Shown in pieces: positions 26,493-33,862 of a DNA stretch of 64,000 bases. Under the pieces are notes generated by a model. The model ran no database searches, had not been told where the DNA came from, and saw only the letters and a program-made list of their open reading frames with translations. The DNA lies in assembly GCA_024642725.1 (NCBI GenBank), contig JAHEAO010000001.1:1343-65342 (forward strand). Reading direction: 5' to 3'. Position 1 is the first letter of the stretch. Each line of letters starts with the position of its first letter. Source of the stretch: Paracoccaceae bacterium. GTDB taxonomy: Bacteria; Pseudomonadota; Alphaproteobacteria; Rhodobacterales; Rhodobacteraceae. Both the position numbers and the translations under genes were made by a program.

Positions 26493-27761
26493 TTGATCCT
26501 GTACCGAATCTCACTCGTTCTGTTGGCCCCGGTTCTGGCAATCGTCTTTGCTTTGCGCTGGCTGCGCGGTCGTGAAACCAGCGATGGGCTGGCCGAACGG
26601 CTGGCCTTGTCCGGCCCGCCTTCACCCGCATCCCCGATGATATGGGTCCACGGCGCCAGCCTTGGAGAACTTACCGCAGCACGGTCTTTGTTTGACGGAC
26701 TGCTGGATCGCGACCCCGGCCTTCATCTGATTGTCACGATGAATACCTACACCGCCCGCGCCAAGGTCAGAGGGTGGGGCAACGCCCGTATTCATGCGCA
26801 GATGGCGCCGCTTGACTACCGCTTCGTGATCCAGAAATTCTGTTCCAACTGGTCGCCCAGGGCGCTTGTCATTCTGGAAAACGAGCTGTGGCCAAACCGT
26901 CTTGCGTGGTGCCGAAAAATGGCCGTCCCTGTCGTTATCGCCGGTGGCCGCATGTCCGCACGCGCCCATTCGATGTGGTCGCGCTTTGCATCGCTTTCCC
27001 GGTCGGTGATCGGATCGGTATCCTATCTCGCCCCGCTCGACCGCACAGCGGCGGATCGCTTCCAAAGCCTCGGCCTTAGAGCGGACCTTATCGGCGCACC
27101 GCTTCTGCTCAAATCCGCGGTGTCGCTGCCCGACCCTGACCCAAGCGCGCTGTCCCGGCTGGCGGCGGCCTTCGAGCGCGGCAAGACAATTCTTGCCGCG
27201 TCGACGCATGAAGGCGAAGATGAGGTGATCCTCCGCGCATTTCTCGGCGCGCGCGCAACACATCCGGACCTGCGCCTGATCATCGCCCCCCGCCACTCCG
27301 ACCGGGCACCCGCCATCGCCCGGCTTCTCGGCGAAACCGGCCTGCCCTTCCATGTCCGGTCGACAGGTCAAGAAACCCCGCCCGATTGCGTCATCCTGCT
27401 CGCCGACACAACTGGCGAGATGGAGCTTTGGTACGCGCTGGCCGGAATCACGCTGATCGCTGGCACATGGGTGCCGAAAGGCGGGCATACGCCCTTCGAA
27501 CCCGCTCAGTTCAGCAGCGCCGTGATCCACGGCCCAAGCGTCGAAAATCATGCTGAAGCATTTGACGCGCTCGATCGAAACGGCGGCGCAATTGCCGCGG
27601 AAGACGATGCCTCTTTGCAAAAAGCGCTGGTCGACCTGCTCGACGAACAGCGCAGAACCGCCCAGACATTGGCCGCAACTGCGGCTCTCTCGCCGCTGCG
27701 CGCAAATGCCGTGCCCATGACCCAGCTTGTCAATCAGATTGCAAAGCTGTCCGGCCTCTAA
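26493..27761 (+). CDS. waaA: 3-deoxy-D-manno-octulosonic acid (Kdo) transferase
   Basis: A 422-residue GT-B glycosyltransferase. It has an N-terminal membrane anchor, the WVHGASLGE motif (catalytic Glu) and ENELWPNRL, and the C-terminal donor-binding region GGHTPFEPAQF. It adds Kdo to lipid A precursor at the inner membrane face. The TTG at 26493 gives the usual N-terminus of the family. It is about 100 bases after the adaptor gene. Confidence 0.85.
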   Translation: MILYRISLVLLAPVLAIVFALRWLRGRETSDGLAERLALSGPPSPASPMIWVHGASLGELTAARSLFDGLLDRDPGLHLIVTMNTYTARAKVRGWGNARIHAQMAPLDYRFVIQKFCSNWSPRALVILENELWPNRLAWCRKMAVPVVIAGGRMSARAHSMWSRFASLSRSVIGSVSYLAPLDRTAADRFQSLGLRADLIGAPLLLKSAVSLPDPDPSALSRLAAAFERGKTILAASTHEGEDEVILRAFLGARATHPDLRLIIAPRHSDRAPAIARLLGETGLPFHVRSTGQETPPDCVILLADTTGEMELWYALAGITLIAGTWVPKGGHTPFEPAQFSSAVIHGPSVENHAEAFDALDRNGGAIAAEDDASLQKALVDLLDEQRRTAQTLAATAALSPLRANAVPMTQLVNQIAKLSGL

Positions 27762-27871
27762 GTCGCACCTGCAATTTGCGCAACAGGACTTCACATTTGC
27801 GCAGTGCTGCGTATCGTATGCTAAAAGAGTTCAACAGAACCACTCTCCAGGCGATTGCGACACATCGAGGC

Positions 27872-28339
27872 ATGACGAAACTAAAACAGAATCCGATTGT
27901 TCTACCGGGGGCCGAGAAAACCGCCCTGCGCACCCAGTTCGGGGCGCTCTGTTATCGAATTCAGCGGGACAAGGTGCAGGTGCTGCTCGTCACCAGCCGC
28001 ACCAGCAAACGCTGGATCGTGCCGAAGGGCTGGCCCGTGCATGGCGCCACACCGGTCGAGGCCGCGTTGCGCGAGGCGCATGAAGAGGCCGGTGTCGAGG
28101 GCAAGGTCACCGGCAACTGCATCGGCATCTACTCTTATGTCAAATCGCTGAACGAAAAGGATCAGCTTCCCTGTGTCGTGGCGATTTACCCGGTCCGCGT
28201 GACCCGGCTGGAATTCGACTATCCCGAAAAGTCGCAACGAAAGCGCAAGTGGGTAAGCATCAAGAAGGCCGTGACAATGATCGACCAGCCGGAACTGCGA
28301 CACATCATCAAGGAATTCGACCCTCGACAGAGCACTTGA
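27872..28339 (+). CDS. NUDIX hydrolase
   Basis: A 155-residue NUDIX protein; the Nudix box reads GWPVHGATPVEAALREAHEEAG with R-E-x-x-E-E intact. The N-terminal TQFGALCYRI and the sequence around the box match diphosphoinositol-type or general small NUDIX proteins of Rhodobacteraceae. It probably cleaves a nucleoside diphosphate derivative; the substrate is unknown. The ATG at 27872 was preferred for family resemblance; an earlier in-frame ATG exists at 27818. A long-stem terminator follows. Confidence 0.85.
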   Translation: MTKLKQNPIVLPGAEKTALRTQFGALCYRIQRDKVQVLLVTSRTSKRWIVPKGWPVHGATPVEAALREAHEEAGVEGKVTGNCIGIYSYVKSLNEKDQLPCVVAIYPVRVTRLEFDYPEKSQRKRKWVSIKKAVTMIDQPELRHIIKEFDPRQST

Positions 28340-28359
28340 GATCGAGGCTCGCAAACAAA

Positions 28360-28390
28360 GTCGGCCCCGGTTTCTTAACCTGGGCCGATT
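28360..28390 (+). terminator. Long-stem hairpin after the NUDIX gene
   Basis: TCGGCCCCGGTT, loop TCTT, AACCTGGGCCGA pair in a near-perfect 12-bp stem with one C/T mismatch, flanked by A and T residues. It lies about 20 bases after the NUDIX stop. Confidence 0.75.
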
Positions 28391-28413
28391 TGGTTCGTAC
28401 TTAGGCTTTCGCC

Positions 28414-28690
28414 TTAGTAGAGGTCGACCCGGAACCGCGAGGTCGTCCAGGACAGAGCGGCAAGTTGCAGGATTCGCTCCAGCGGATCGGACTGCGCCGG
28501 GCCAGCGTCGAAACGCGCCAGAACCTCGTCCATTGCCTTCTGACTGCCGGCACCGAATGCCCCGTCAACACCGACCTCGCCGCCAAGTTCGGCGATCAGC
28601 TTCTGCGCGCCGCCATCCAGCGCATTGCGCGGAAAGGAGGCGATCAGATCACGGGAGCGCTCAGCTGCATCACGATTACCGGCTCGAACG
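28414..28690 (-). pseudogene. Possible C-terminal remnant of a minus-strand gene
   Basis: Reading leftward, this part of a longer open frame has natural codon use and a protein-like end: an L-I-A-E-L-G-G-E-V-G-V-D-G-A-F-G segment like a peptidoglycan-binding repeat, then ALSWTTSRFRVDLY and TAA. Upstream of about 28690 the same frame turns into a typical antisense shadow of the plus-strand gene. It may be the surviving 3' end of a gene whose 5' part was deleted. The right boundary is approximate and the family assignment is weak. Confidence 0.3.
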
Positions 28691-29175
28691 GCCACGATTA
28701 CCTTTTGCACCTGACGCAGTTCCTGTTCTTCCTGCAGGCCCTCGATTGCACCGATGCCGACCAGATTTCGAATTTCATCGAGGCCCATAACCAGAAGATC
28801 GAGTCTGAGATTTCCGACCCCGGGTTTACCAAAAGCAAGAATGAGTTTCGCAAGGCGATCATCCGCCCCGAACGCAAGGCCAAGATCCTCGACACGATCC
28901 GGACCCTGCGCCGCCCGGTCTTTGCAATCTATGAATTCGGCCACCTGCTGATTGACGACATGTCCCCGAAGACCACCGAAAAACTGATCGAGGACCTGCG
29001 CCACGGCAACCTGCTGGTCCGCCGCATCGACGACCGCATCTCGGTCGATCAGAAACGCGTGCTGATCGCCTCGTCCGGATTTCTCGAAGACACCTACCGC
29101 ACGTCGCTCCTGATGCAGCGCCGCATGATTGCGCATTCCATGTCAGAGGCTGAATTCCACAAGGCCAAGACCTGA
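28465..29175 (+). CDS. Unrecognised protein with uncertain non-ATG start
   Basis: I do not recognise this protein. From about 28690 codon use is strongly native (for example runs of atc, gag, ctg, cgc). The segment contains a hydrophobic stretch (HLTQFLFFLQALD) and a charged helical region (NEFRKAIIRPERKAKILDTIRTL) suggestive of a small winged-helix or helical bundle. No ATG exists before the last ten residues or so. Candidate starts are TTG 28465, TTG 28705, or an in-frame ATC at 28648 that sits seven bases after AAAGGAGG. The 5' third overlaps a minus-strand coding-like frame, so the gene may be 5'-truncated. Confidence 0.55.
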   Translation: MQDSLQRIGLRRASVETRQNLVHCLLTAGTECPVNTDLAAKFGDQLLRAAIQRIARKGGDQITGALSCITITGSNGHDYLLHLTQFLFFLQALDCTDADQISNFIEAHNQKIESEISDPGFTKSKNEFRKAIIRPERKAKILDTIRTLRRPVFAIYEFGHLLIDDMSPKTTEKLIEDLRHGNLLVRRIDDRISVDQKRVLIASSGFLEDTYRTSLLMQRRMIAHSMSEAEFHKAKT

Positions 29176-29179
29176 TCCG

Positions 29180-30052
29180 CTAACCCAGAACCCGCCCCGC
29201 CACCGCATCGAGCTTGGCGACAAGCGCCGGATCGCGCGCGTCCGGCGCGGTCAGAATCGCATAATCAAGTGCCCGGTCGCAGCCCTGCGCGCAGTCGTGG
29301 CGCTCTGCCCCCAGAAGCGCCGGCAGCCTGCTGACCAGCCCTCGCGCCTTGTCGGCATTGCCCATCAAGGTCCGGATGATCTCGCTGACATCAACTTCGC
29401 CATGCTCCGGGTGCCAGCTGTCGTAATCGGTGATCATCGCGACGCTGGCATAGCAAAGCTCTGCCTCACGCGCGAGCTTGGCTTCCGGCATGTTGGTCAT
29501 TCCGATCACATCGCAGCCCCAGACCTCGCGATACAGCTTGGATTCCGCAAGGCTGGAAAACTGTGGCCCTTCCATCGCCAGATACGTGCCGCCCCGGTGC
29601 ACGGTGACACCCTCGGCCTCGGCCGCATCCGCACAGGCCGCTGACAGATGCGGGCAGGTCGGGTGCGCCACTGAAACATGGGCCACCAAGCCCTTGCCAA
29701 AGAATGATTTTTCACGCGCGAAGGTGCGGTCGATGAACTGGTCCACGATCACGAAATCGCCGGGCGCCATCGCCTCGCGGAAGGATCCGCAGGCCGACAC
29801 CGAAACTACATCCGTCACCCCCAACCGCTTGAGCGCGTCGATATTCGCGCGGTAGGGCACGGTCGTCGGTGAATGCACATGACCACGCCCGTGACGCGGC
29901 AGAAAGGCCATCTGCACGCCACCAAGGGCGCCAGTCAGGATCTGGTCCGAAGGCTCCCCCCAGGGGCTTTCCACGCTTTGCCAGCGGGCGTCTTCCAGAC
30001 CGCTGATCTCGTATACGCCCGAACCGCCGATAATGCCGATGATCCTGCTCAT
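29180..30052 (-). CDS. mtnP: S-methyl-5'-thioadenosine phosphorylase
   Basis: A 290-residue PNP/MTAP-family phosphorylase. It starts IIGIIGGSGVYEI and has the phosphate-binding PRHGRGH, the signature VSACGSFRE and the substrate segment MEGPQFSSLAES with NMPEAKLAREAELCY. It cleaves methylthioadenosine to adenine and methylthioribose-1-phosphate for methionine salvage. The start was moved to 30052, where the family begins; the longer upstream frame is not conserved-looking. Confidence 0.92.
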   Translation of the reverse strand: MSRIIGIIGGSGVYEISGLEDARWQSVESPWGEPSDQILTGALGGVQMAFLPRHGRGHVHSPTTVPYRANIDALKRLGVTDVVSVSACGSFREAMAPGDFVIVDQFIDRTFAREKSFFGKGLVAHVSVAHPTCPHLSAACADAAEAEGVTVHRGGTYLAMEGPQFSSLAESKLYREVWGCDVIGMTNMPEAKLAREAELCYASVAMITDYDSWHPEHGEVDVSEIIRTLMGNADKARGLVSRLPALLGAERHDCAQGCDRALDYAILTAPDARDPALVAKLDAVAGRVLG

Positions 30053-30223
30053 TGCCGCCTCCATGTGTTTTCGCCCGGACCCTAGGCCAAGCCCCGCGAC
30101 GATGGAAGCGGGTCCAGCCATGCACCAAGCGCATGGAAGTTTCCCGCCCCCGACGGGTTATATCCCGCAGGCTTTCCTGTTACACGCCCCCGAACGCGAA
30201 CAATCCCTTATCCGGTAGTTACC

Positions 30224-31855
30224 TTGACCAAATCGACTTGGACGGCTTTTGCCGAACGCCTCTCTCTTTCCGACATGTCCTTCAAGGCCCCGGCCCGGCT
30301 GTCGCCGCTTCAGGCAAAAACCGAGGTCCTCTCGGGCCTCACGGTCGCCTTGGCGCTGGTGCCAGAGGCCGTCGCCTTTGCATTCGTCGCGGGCGTCCAC
30401 CCGCTGGTCGGTCTTTACGCCGCCTTCATCGTCGGCCTGATCACCGCGCTCATTGGCGGGCGGCCCGGCATGATCTCGGGGGCGACGGGCGCGCTGGCTG
30501 TCGTGATGGTGTCGCTGGTGGCCGAACATGGCGTCGAATACCTGTTTGCCACCGTCGTGCTGATGGGGCTGATCCAGATCGCCGCAGGTGTGTTCAAGCT
30601 GGGCAAGTTCATCCGGCTGGTGCCGCATCCGGTCATGCTGGGCTTTGTCAACGGGCTGGCCATCGTGATCTTCCTTGCACAGCTCAGCCAGTTTCAGGTG
30701 CCCGGAACGGCCGAGGCCGCAGGCCACGGCATCGCGGGCGGCGAATGGATGACGGGCTGGCCGCTGGTGACCATGCTGGCACTGACCGTGCTGACCATGG
30801 CGATCATCTGGGTCATGCCGCGCATCACCCGCGCCTTTCCCGCACCCCTTGCCGGTATCGGCATTGTGGCGGCCATCGTGATCGGCCTTGGGATCGACGT
30901 GCCGCGCGTCGGCGATCTCGCTTCGATCGAAGGCGGCCTGCCGATGTTCCACATCCCCGCCGTCCCGATGACCTTCGCGACGCTCGAAATAATCCTGCCC
31001 TATGCGCTGATCCTTGCCGCCATCGGCCTGATCGAAAGCCTGCTGACGCTGAACCTTGTCGGAGAGATCACCGGCGAACGCGGTGGCGCGTCCAAGGAAT
31101 GCGTGGCCCAAGGCGTCGCCAACACCGTCACCGGCGTTTTCGGCGGCATGGGCGGCTGCGCGATGATCGGGCAATCGATGATCAACGTGAAATCGGGCGG
31201 CCGCACCCGGCTGTCGGGCATCTCCGCGGCACTCTTCCTTCTGGCCTTCATCGTCGTGGCCTCGCCGCTGATCGAACAGATCCCGCTCGCGGCCCTCGTA
31301 GGCGTGATGTTCATGGTGGTGATCGGCACCTTCGCCTGGAACTCGCTGACCATCCTGCGCCGGGTGCCGGCGACAGATGCCTTCGTCATCGGCCTCGTCA
31401 CAATCGTGACCGTCGCGACGGATCTGGCCACCGCCGTCGTCGTCGGCGTGATCGTCTCGGCGCTGGCCTATGCATGGCAGAACGCCAAGCGCATCCATGC
31501 CAAGACCTACATCACGCCCGAAGGCGCCAAGGTCTATCAGGTGCAGGGGCCGCTCTTTTTCGGCTCGACCGATGGTTTTACAGAGCTTTTCGACCCTGAA
31601 AACGACCCCGACACCGTGATCGTCGATTTCGCCGACAGCCGCGTTGCCGACCAGTCCGCCCTGACCGCCATCGAACAGATGGCCGCGCGCTACGAGGCGG
31701 CGCACAAGCAGTTGCAACTGCGCCACCTCAGCCACGACTGCCACCGCCTGCTGTCCAAGGCCGGCCAGCTTATCGTCGATTCAGACGATGACCCGGATTA
31801 CGAAATCGCAGTCGATTACTCGGTCCGGACAGGCATCCTCGGGGCTGGTCACTAG
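30224..31855 (+). CDS. SulP-family anion transporter with STAS domain
   Basis: A 543-residue SulP protein. It has about ten to twelve helices beginning LSGLTVALALVPEAVAFA (the SulP signature region) and GGRPGMISGATGA, and a C-terminal STAS domain (about residues 435-530). The family carries sulfate, bicarbonate or other anions with H+ or Na+; BicA-type bicarbonate transport is an alternative to sulfate. The start is unclear: TTG at 30224 gives the full N-terminus, while an ATG at 30275 also works; neither has a strong ribosome-binding site. Confidence 0.88.
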   Translation: MTKSTWTAFAERLSLSDMSFKAPARLSPLQAKTEVLSGLTVALALVPEAVAFAFVAGVHPLVGLYAAFIVGLITALIGGRPGMISGATGALAVVMVSLVAEHGVEYLFATVVLMGLIQIAAGVFKLGKFIRLVPHPVMLGFVNGLAIVIFLAQLSQFQVPGTAEAAGHGIAGGEWMTGWPLVTMLALTVLTMAIIWVMPRITRAFPAPLAGIGIVAAIVIGLGIDVPRVGDLASIEGGLPMFHIPAVPMTFATLEIILPYALILAAIGLIESLLTLNLVGEITGERGGASKECVAQGVANTVTGVFGGMGGCAMIGQSMINVKSGGRTRLSGISAALFLLAFIVVASPLIEQIPLAALVGVMFMVVIGTFAWNSLTILRRVPATDAFVIGLVTIVTVATDLATAVVVGVIVSALAYAWQNAKRIHAKTYITPEGAKVYQVQGPLFFGSTDGFTELFDPENDPDTVIVDFADSRVADQSALTAIEQMAARYEAAHKQLQLRHLSHDCHRLLSKAGQLIVDSDDDPDYEIAVDYSVRTGILGAGH

Positions 31856-31952
31856 GGCAGAGCCGTCGCCGTAGCACAGGCAAGCAGCGCGAGCCTGCAC
31901 AATCGCCTGCGCCTGTGGTAAAGTGCCCGGTGATCGATGTCGGTGGTGAGCC

Positions 31953-32468
31953 ATGCTGAAAATCGAACTGGTCAGAAACCACGAACAAGCCGATGCCGTA
32001 TACGGCCTTGCCCATGAATTCGTTGCCTGGCTCAGGGGCCGCTATCCGGAGATGGCAGTCGAGATTGATCGCTATCTCGAGCTTCAGAAATTCGACGAGC
32101 AGATTCAGAATGTCCTGACACATTTCAATCCGCCCAGGGGCGAATGTCTGCTGGCCGTGAATGACGGGCAGCCGATCGGCATCTTGATGCTGAAAGATAT
32201 TGGCGAAGGTGCTTGCGAGATGAACCGCATGTTCGTGCGCGACAGCGCCAGGGGACTGGGTGCCGGGCGGGCACTTGTCGAGCGGCTCAAGCAGCGCGCG
32301 GTCGAGATGGGCTTTACGCAGATGACGCTCGGCGCGCTTCCACGGCACCACGAAGCGCTCTCGCTCTATCGCTCCTGCGGCTTCCAACCCGACGACCGGG
32401 TGCCAAAACAAGAGAATGCGTCAAACGCAATCCTGATGCGGATCGATTTGCCGGCCGCTTCGGCCTGA
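31953..32468 (+). CDS. GNAT-family N-acetyltransferase
   Basis: A 171-residue single GNAT domain. The acetyl-CoA-binding stretch is MFVRDSARGLGAGRALVERL (motif A, R-x-x-G-x-G/A) followed by ALSLYRSCGFQP (motif B). The acceptor substrate is unknown. It has its own promoter region of about 95 bases after sulP. The ATG lies six bases after GGTGAG. Confidence 0.85.
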   Translation: MLKIELVRNHEQADAVYGLAHEFVAWLRGRYPEMAVEIDRYLELQKFDEQIQNVLTHFNPPRGECLLAVNDGQPIGILMLKDIGEGACEMNRMFVRDSARGLGAGRALVERLKQRAVEMGFTQMTLGALPRHHEALSLYRSCGFQPDDRVPKQENASNAILMRIDLPAASA

Positions 32469-32490
32469 TCCTCCTGCCCGTCGCGCGGTC

Positions 32491-33096
32491 CTATTCCCCC
32501 GGTCGCTTCAGGCTGAAAAGATTGTCGACGCAGCAATAGTCGCGATAGCCCAAACGCGCCATGGGCCGGAAGGTCGTCACATCGAACCGCCCGTCGACCA
32601 TGCAGTCGTCGCGCATGTAGACGCCGGTCACCTCGCCGAAGACGCAGTAATTCGCAACGCCTTCCAGCGCCACGATCTGCGTCAGCCGGCATTCCAGCGC
32701 TGCCGGCGCGCGCGCCACGCGTGAACAGGCCACGGTCTCGCAATCCGCGCGTTCCAGCCCCGCCAGATCAAACTCATCGACCTCCGCCCCGTAAGACCCG
32801 GAACTGACATTCATCGCGTCGCGCATCGCATATTCGACGATGTTCACGCAAAAGACGCCCGTGTCCTTGATGTTGGCAACCGAATCCTTGCCGAATTCAC
32901 GGTCCGCCTTGCCGCTCGTGGATGCGAACATCACCTGCGGCGGCGTATATGCCACGGCATTGAAAAAGGAATACGGCGCAAGGTTTTCGCGCCCGTCCTT
33001 GCCCCGCGTCGATATCCAGCCGATGGGGCGCGGCGCGACGATGGCGTTGAAAGGGTTATGCGGCAATCCGTGGCCATCGGCGGGACGGTAAAACAT
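32491..33096 (-). CDS. Flavin reductase-like FMN-binding protein
   Basis: A 201-residue flavin-reductase-like split-barrel protein. The FMN-binding motif is APRPIGWISTRGKDG with APYSFFNAVAYTPP, and GKDSVANIKDTGVFCVN follows. Such proteins bind FMN and reduce it with NAD(P)H or serve as flavin-dependent oxygenase partners; no oxygenase is adjacent. It is convergent with the preceding acetyltransferase gene (22-base gap). Confidence 0.88.
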   Translation of the reverse strand: MFYRPADGHGLPHNPFNAIVAPRPIGWISTRGKDGRENLAPYSFFNAVAYTPPQVMFASTSGKADREFGKDSVANIKDTGVFCVNIVEYAMRDAMNVSSGSYGAEVDEFDLAGLERADCETVACSRVARAPAALECRLTQIVALEGVANYCVFGEVTGVYMRDDCMVDGRFDVTTFRPMARLGYRDYCCVDNLFSLKRPGE

Positions 33097-33185
33097 CGGG
33101 GCTCCTCGTTCGTTGCCCCTGACCTAGCCCCGTGCTAGCAGGCTTTCCAGTCTTGAATGATAAAAACACGGGTGAGGAGGCAAGG

Positions 33186-33689
33186 GTGTATCGCCTCGAA
33201 GAGGAAACGCCGCAGGATTGGTGGGAGGTAGAGGCACTGATGGACCTGTGCTTTGCGCCGGGCCGCGAGGCGCTGTCCTCCTACCGTCTGCGCGACAACG
33301 TGCCCCCTGTCAAAGCGCTCTGCACCACCCTGCGCGACCCCGACGGCACCTTGGCCGCCGCGATCCGGTACTGGCCGGTCACGGTCGGCGGGCAGCCCGT
33401 TCTGCTGCTTGGCCCCATCGCCGTCCACCCGACCCGGCAGGGCGAAGGGCTTGGCGCGCTGTTGATCGTCGAAACCATGGGCGAGGCGCTGCGAGAAGGC
33501 TGGACCCGCGTGCTACTGGTTGGCGACGCCCCCTATTACCGACGCTTCGGCTTTTCGAAATTACCTGATGTCGTGATGCCGCCCCCCACCAACCCCGACC
33601 GCGTTCTTGGCCACGAACTGGTGCCGGGCGCATGGGACGGGATTGTCGGTCCGGTCAAGAAATGGCCGCAAGGCGAAGCCGCATCCTGA
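33186..33689 (+). CDS. YhbS-like GNAT acetyltransferase
   Basis: A 167-residue GNAT domain with LLLGPIAVHPTRQGEGLGALL (CoA-binding motif A) and VGDAPYYRRFGFSK (motif B), the YhbS/COG3153 pattern. The start was placed at the GTG of V-Y-R-L-E-E because AGGAGG lies five bases upstream. The longer frame from 33132 lacks a ribosome-binding site. The substrate is unknown. Confidence 0.85.
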   Translation: MYRLEEETPQDWWEVEALMDLCFAPGREALSSYRLRDNVPPVKALCTTLRDPDGTLAAAIRYWPVTVGGQPVLLLGPIAVHPTRQGEGLGALLIVETMGEALREGWTRVLLVGDAPYYRRFGFSKLPDVVMPPPTNPDRVLGHELVPGAWDGIVGPVKKWPQGEAAS

Positions 33690-33746
33690 CCGGCCATGGC
33701 GGTTCCCGGATCGGGCGCAGCGACAGGCAAAACGCGGCACCCGCCA

Positions 33747-33808
33747 TGACCTGTGGCAATCAAAGGATATTGACCTGCGGTAACCCAAGGATATTGTCAA
33801 ACTTGCGG
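33747..33808. repeat. 24-bp tandem repeat, two full and one partial copy
   Basis: Copies at 33747-33770 and 33771-33794 match at 20 of 24 positions. Both contain TGACCTG.GG.AA and end AAGGATAT. A third, decayed partial copy runs from 33795 to 33808. The array lies about 55 bases before the amidohydrolase start, so it may be regulatory. Confidence 0.7.
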
Positions 33809-33862
33809 CGAAGGTTTCTTGGCCGAGACTGGCACCAAGTGCGTAATTTCGGGAGAAGAGTA

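Noticed and set aside
30158-31744. 528-codon minus-strand frame
   Set aside because: It runs antisense to the SulP gene, is rich in Asp, His and Gly, and has no family motif; a shadow of a GC-rich gene.
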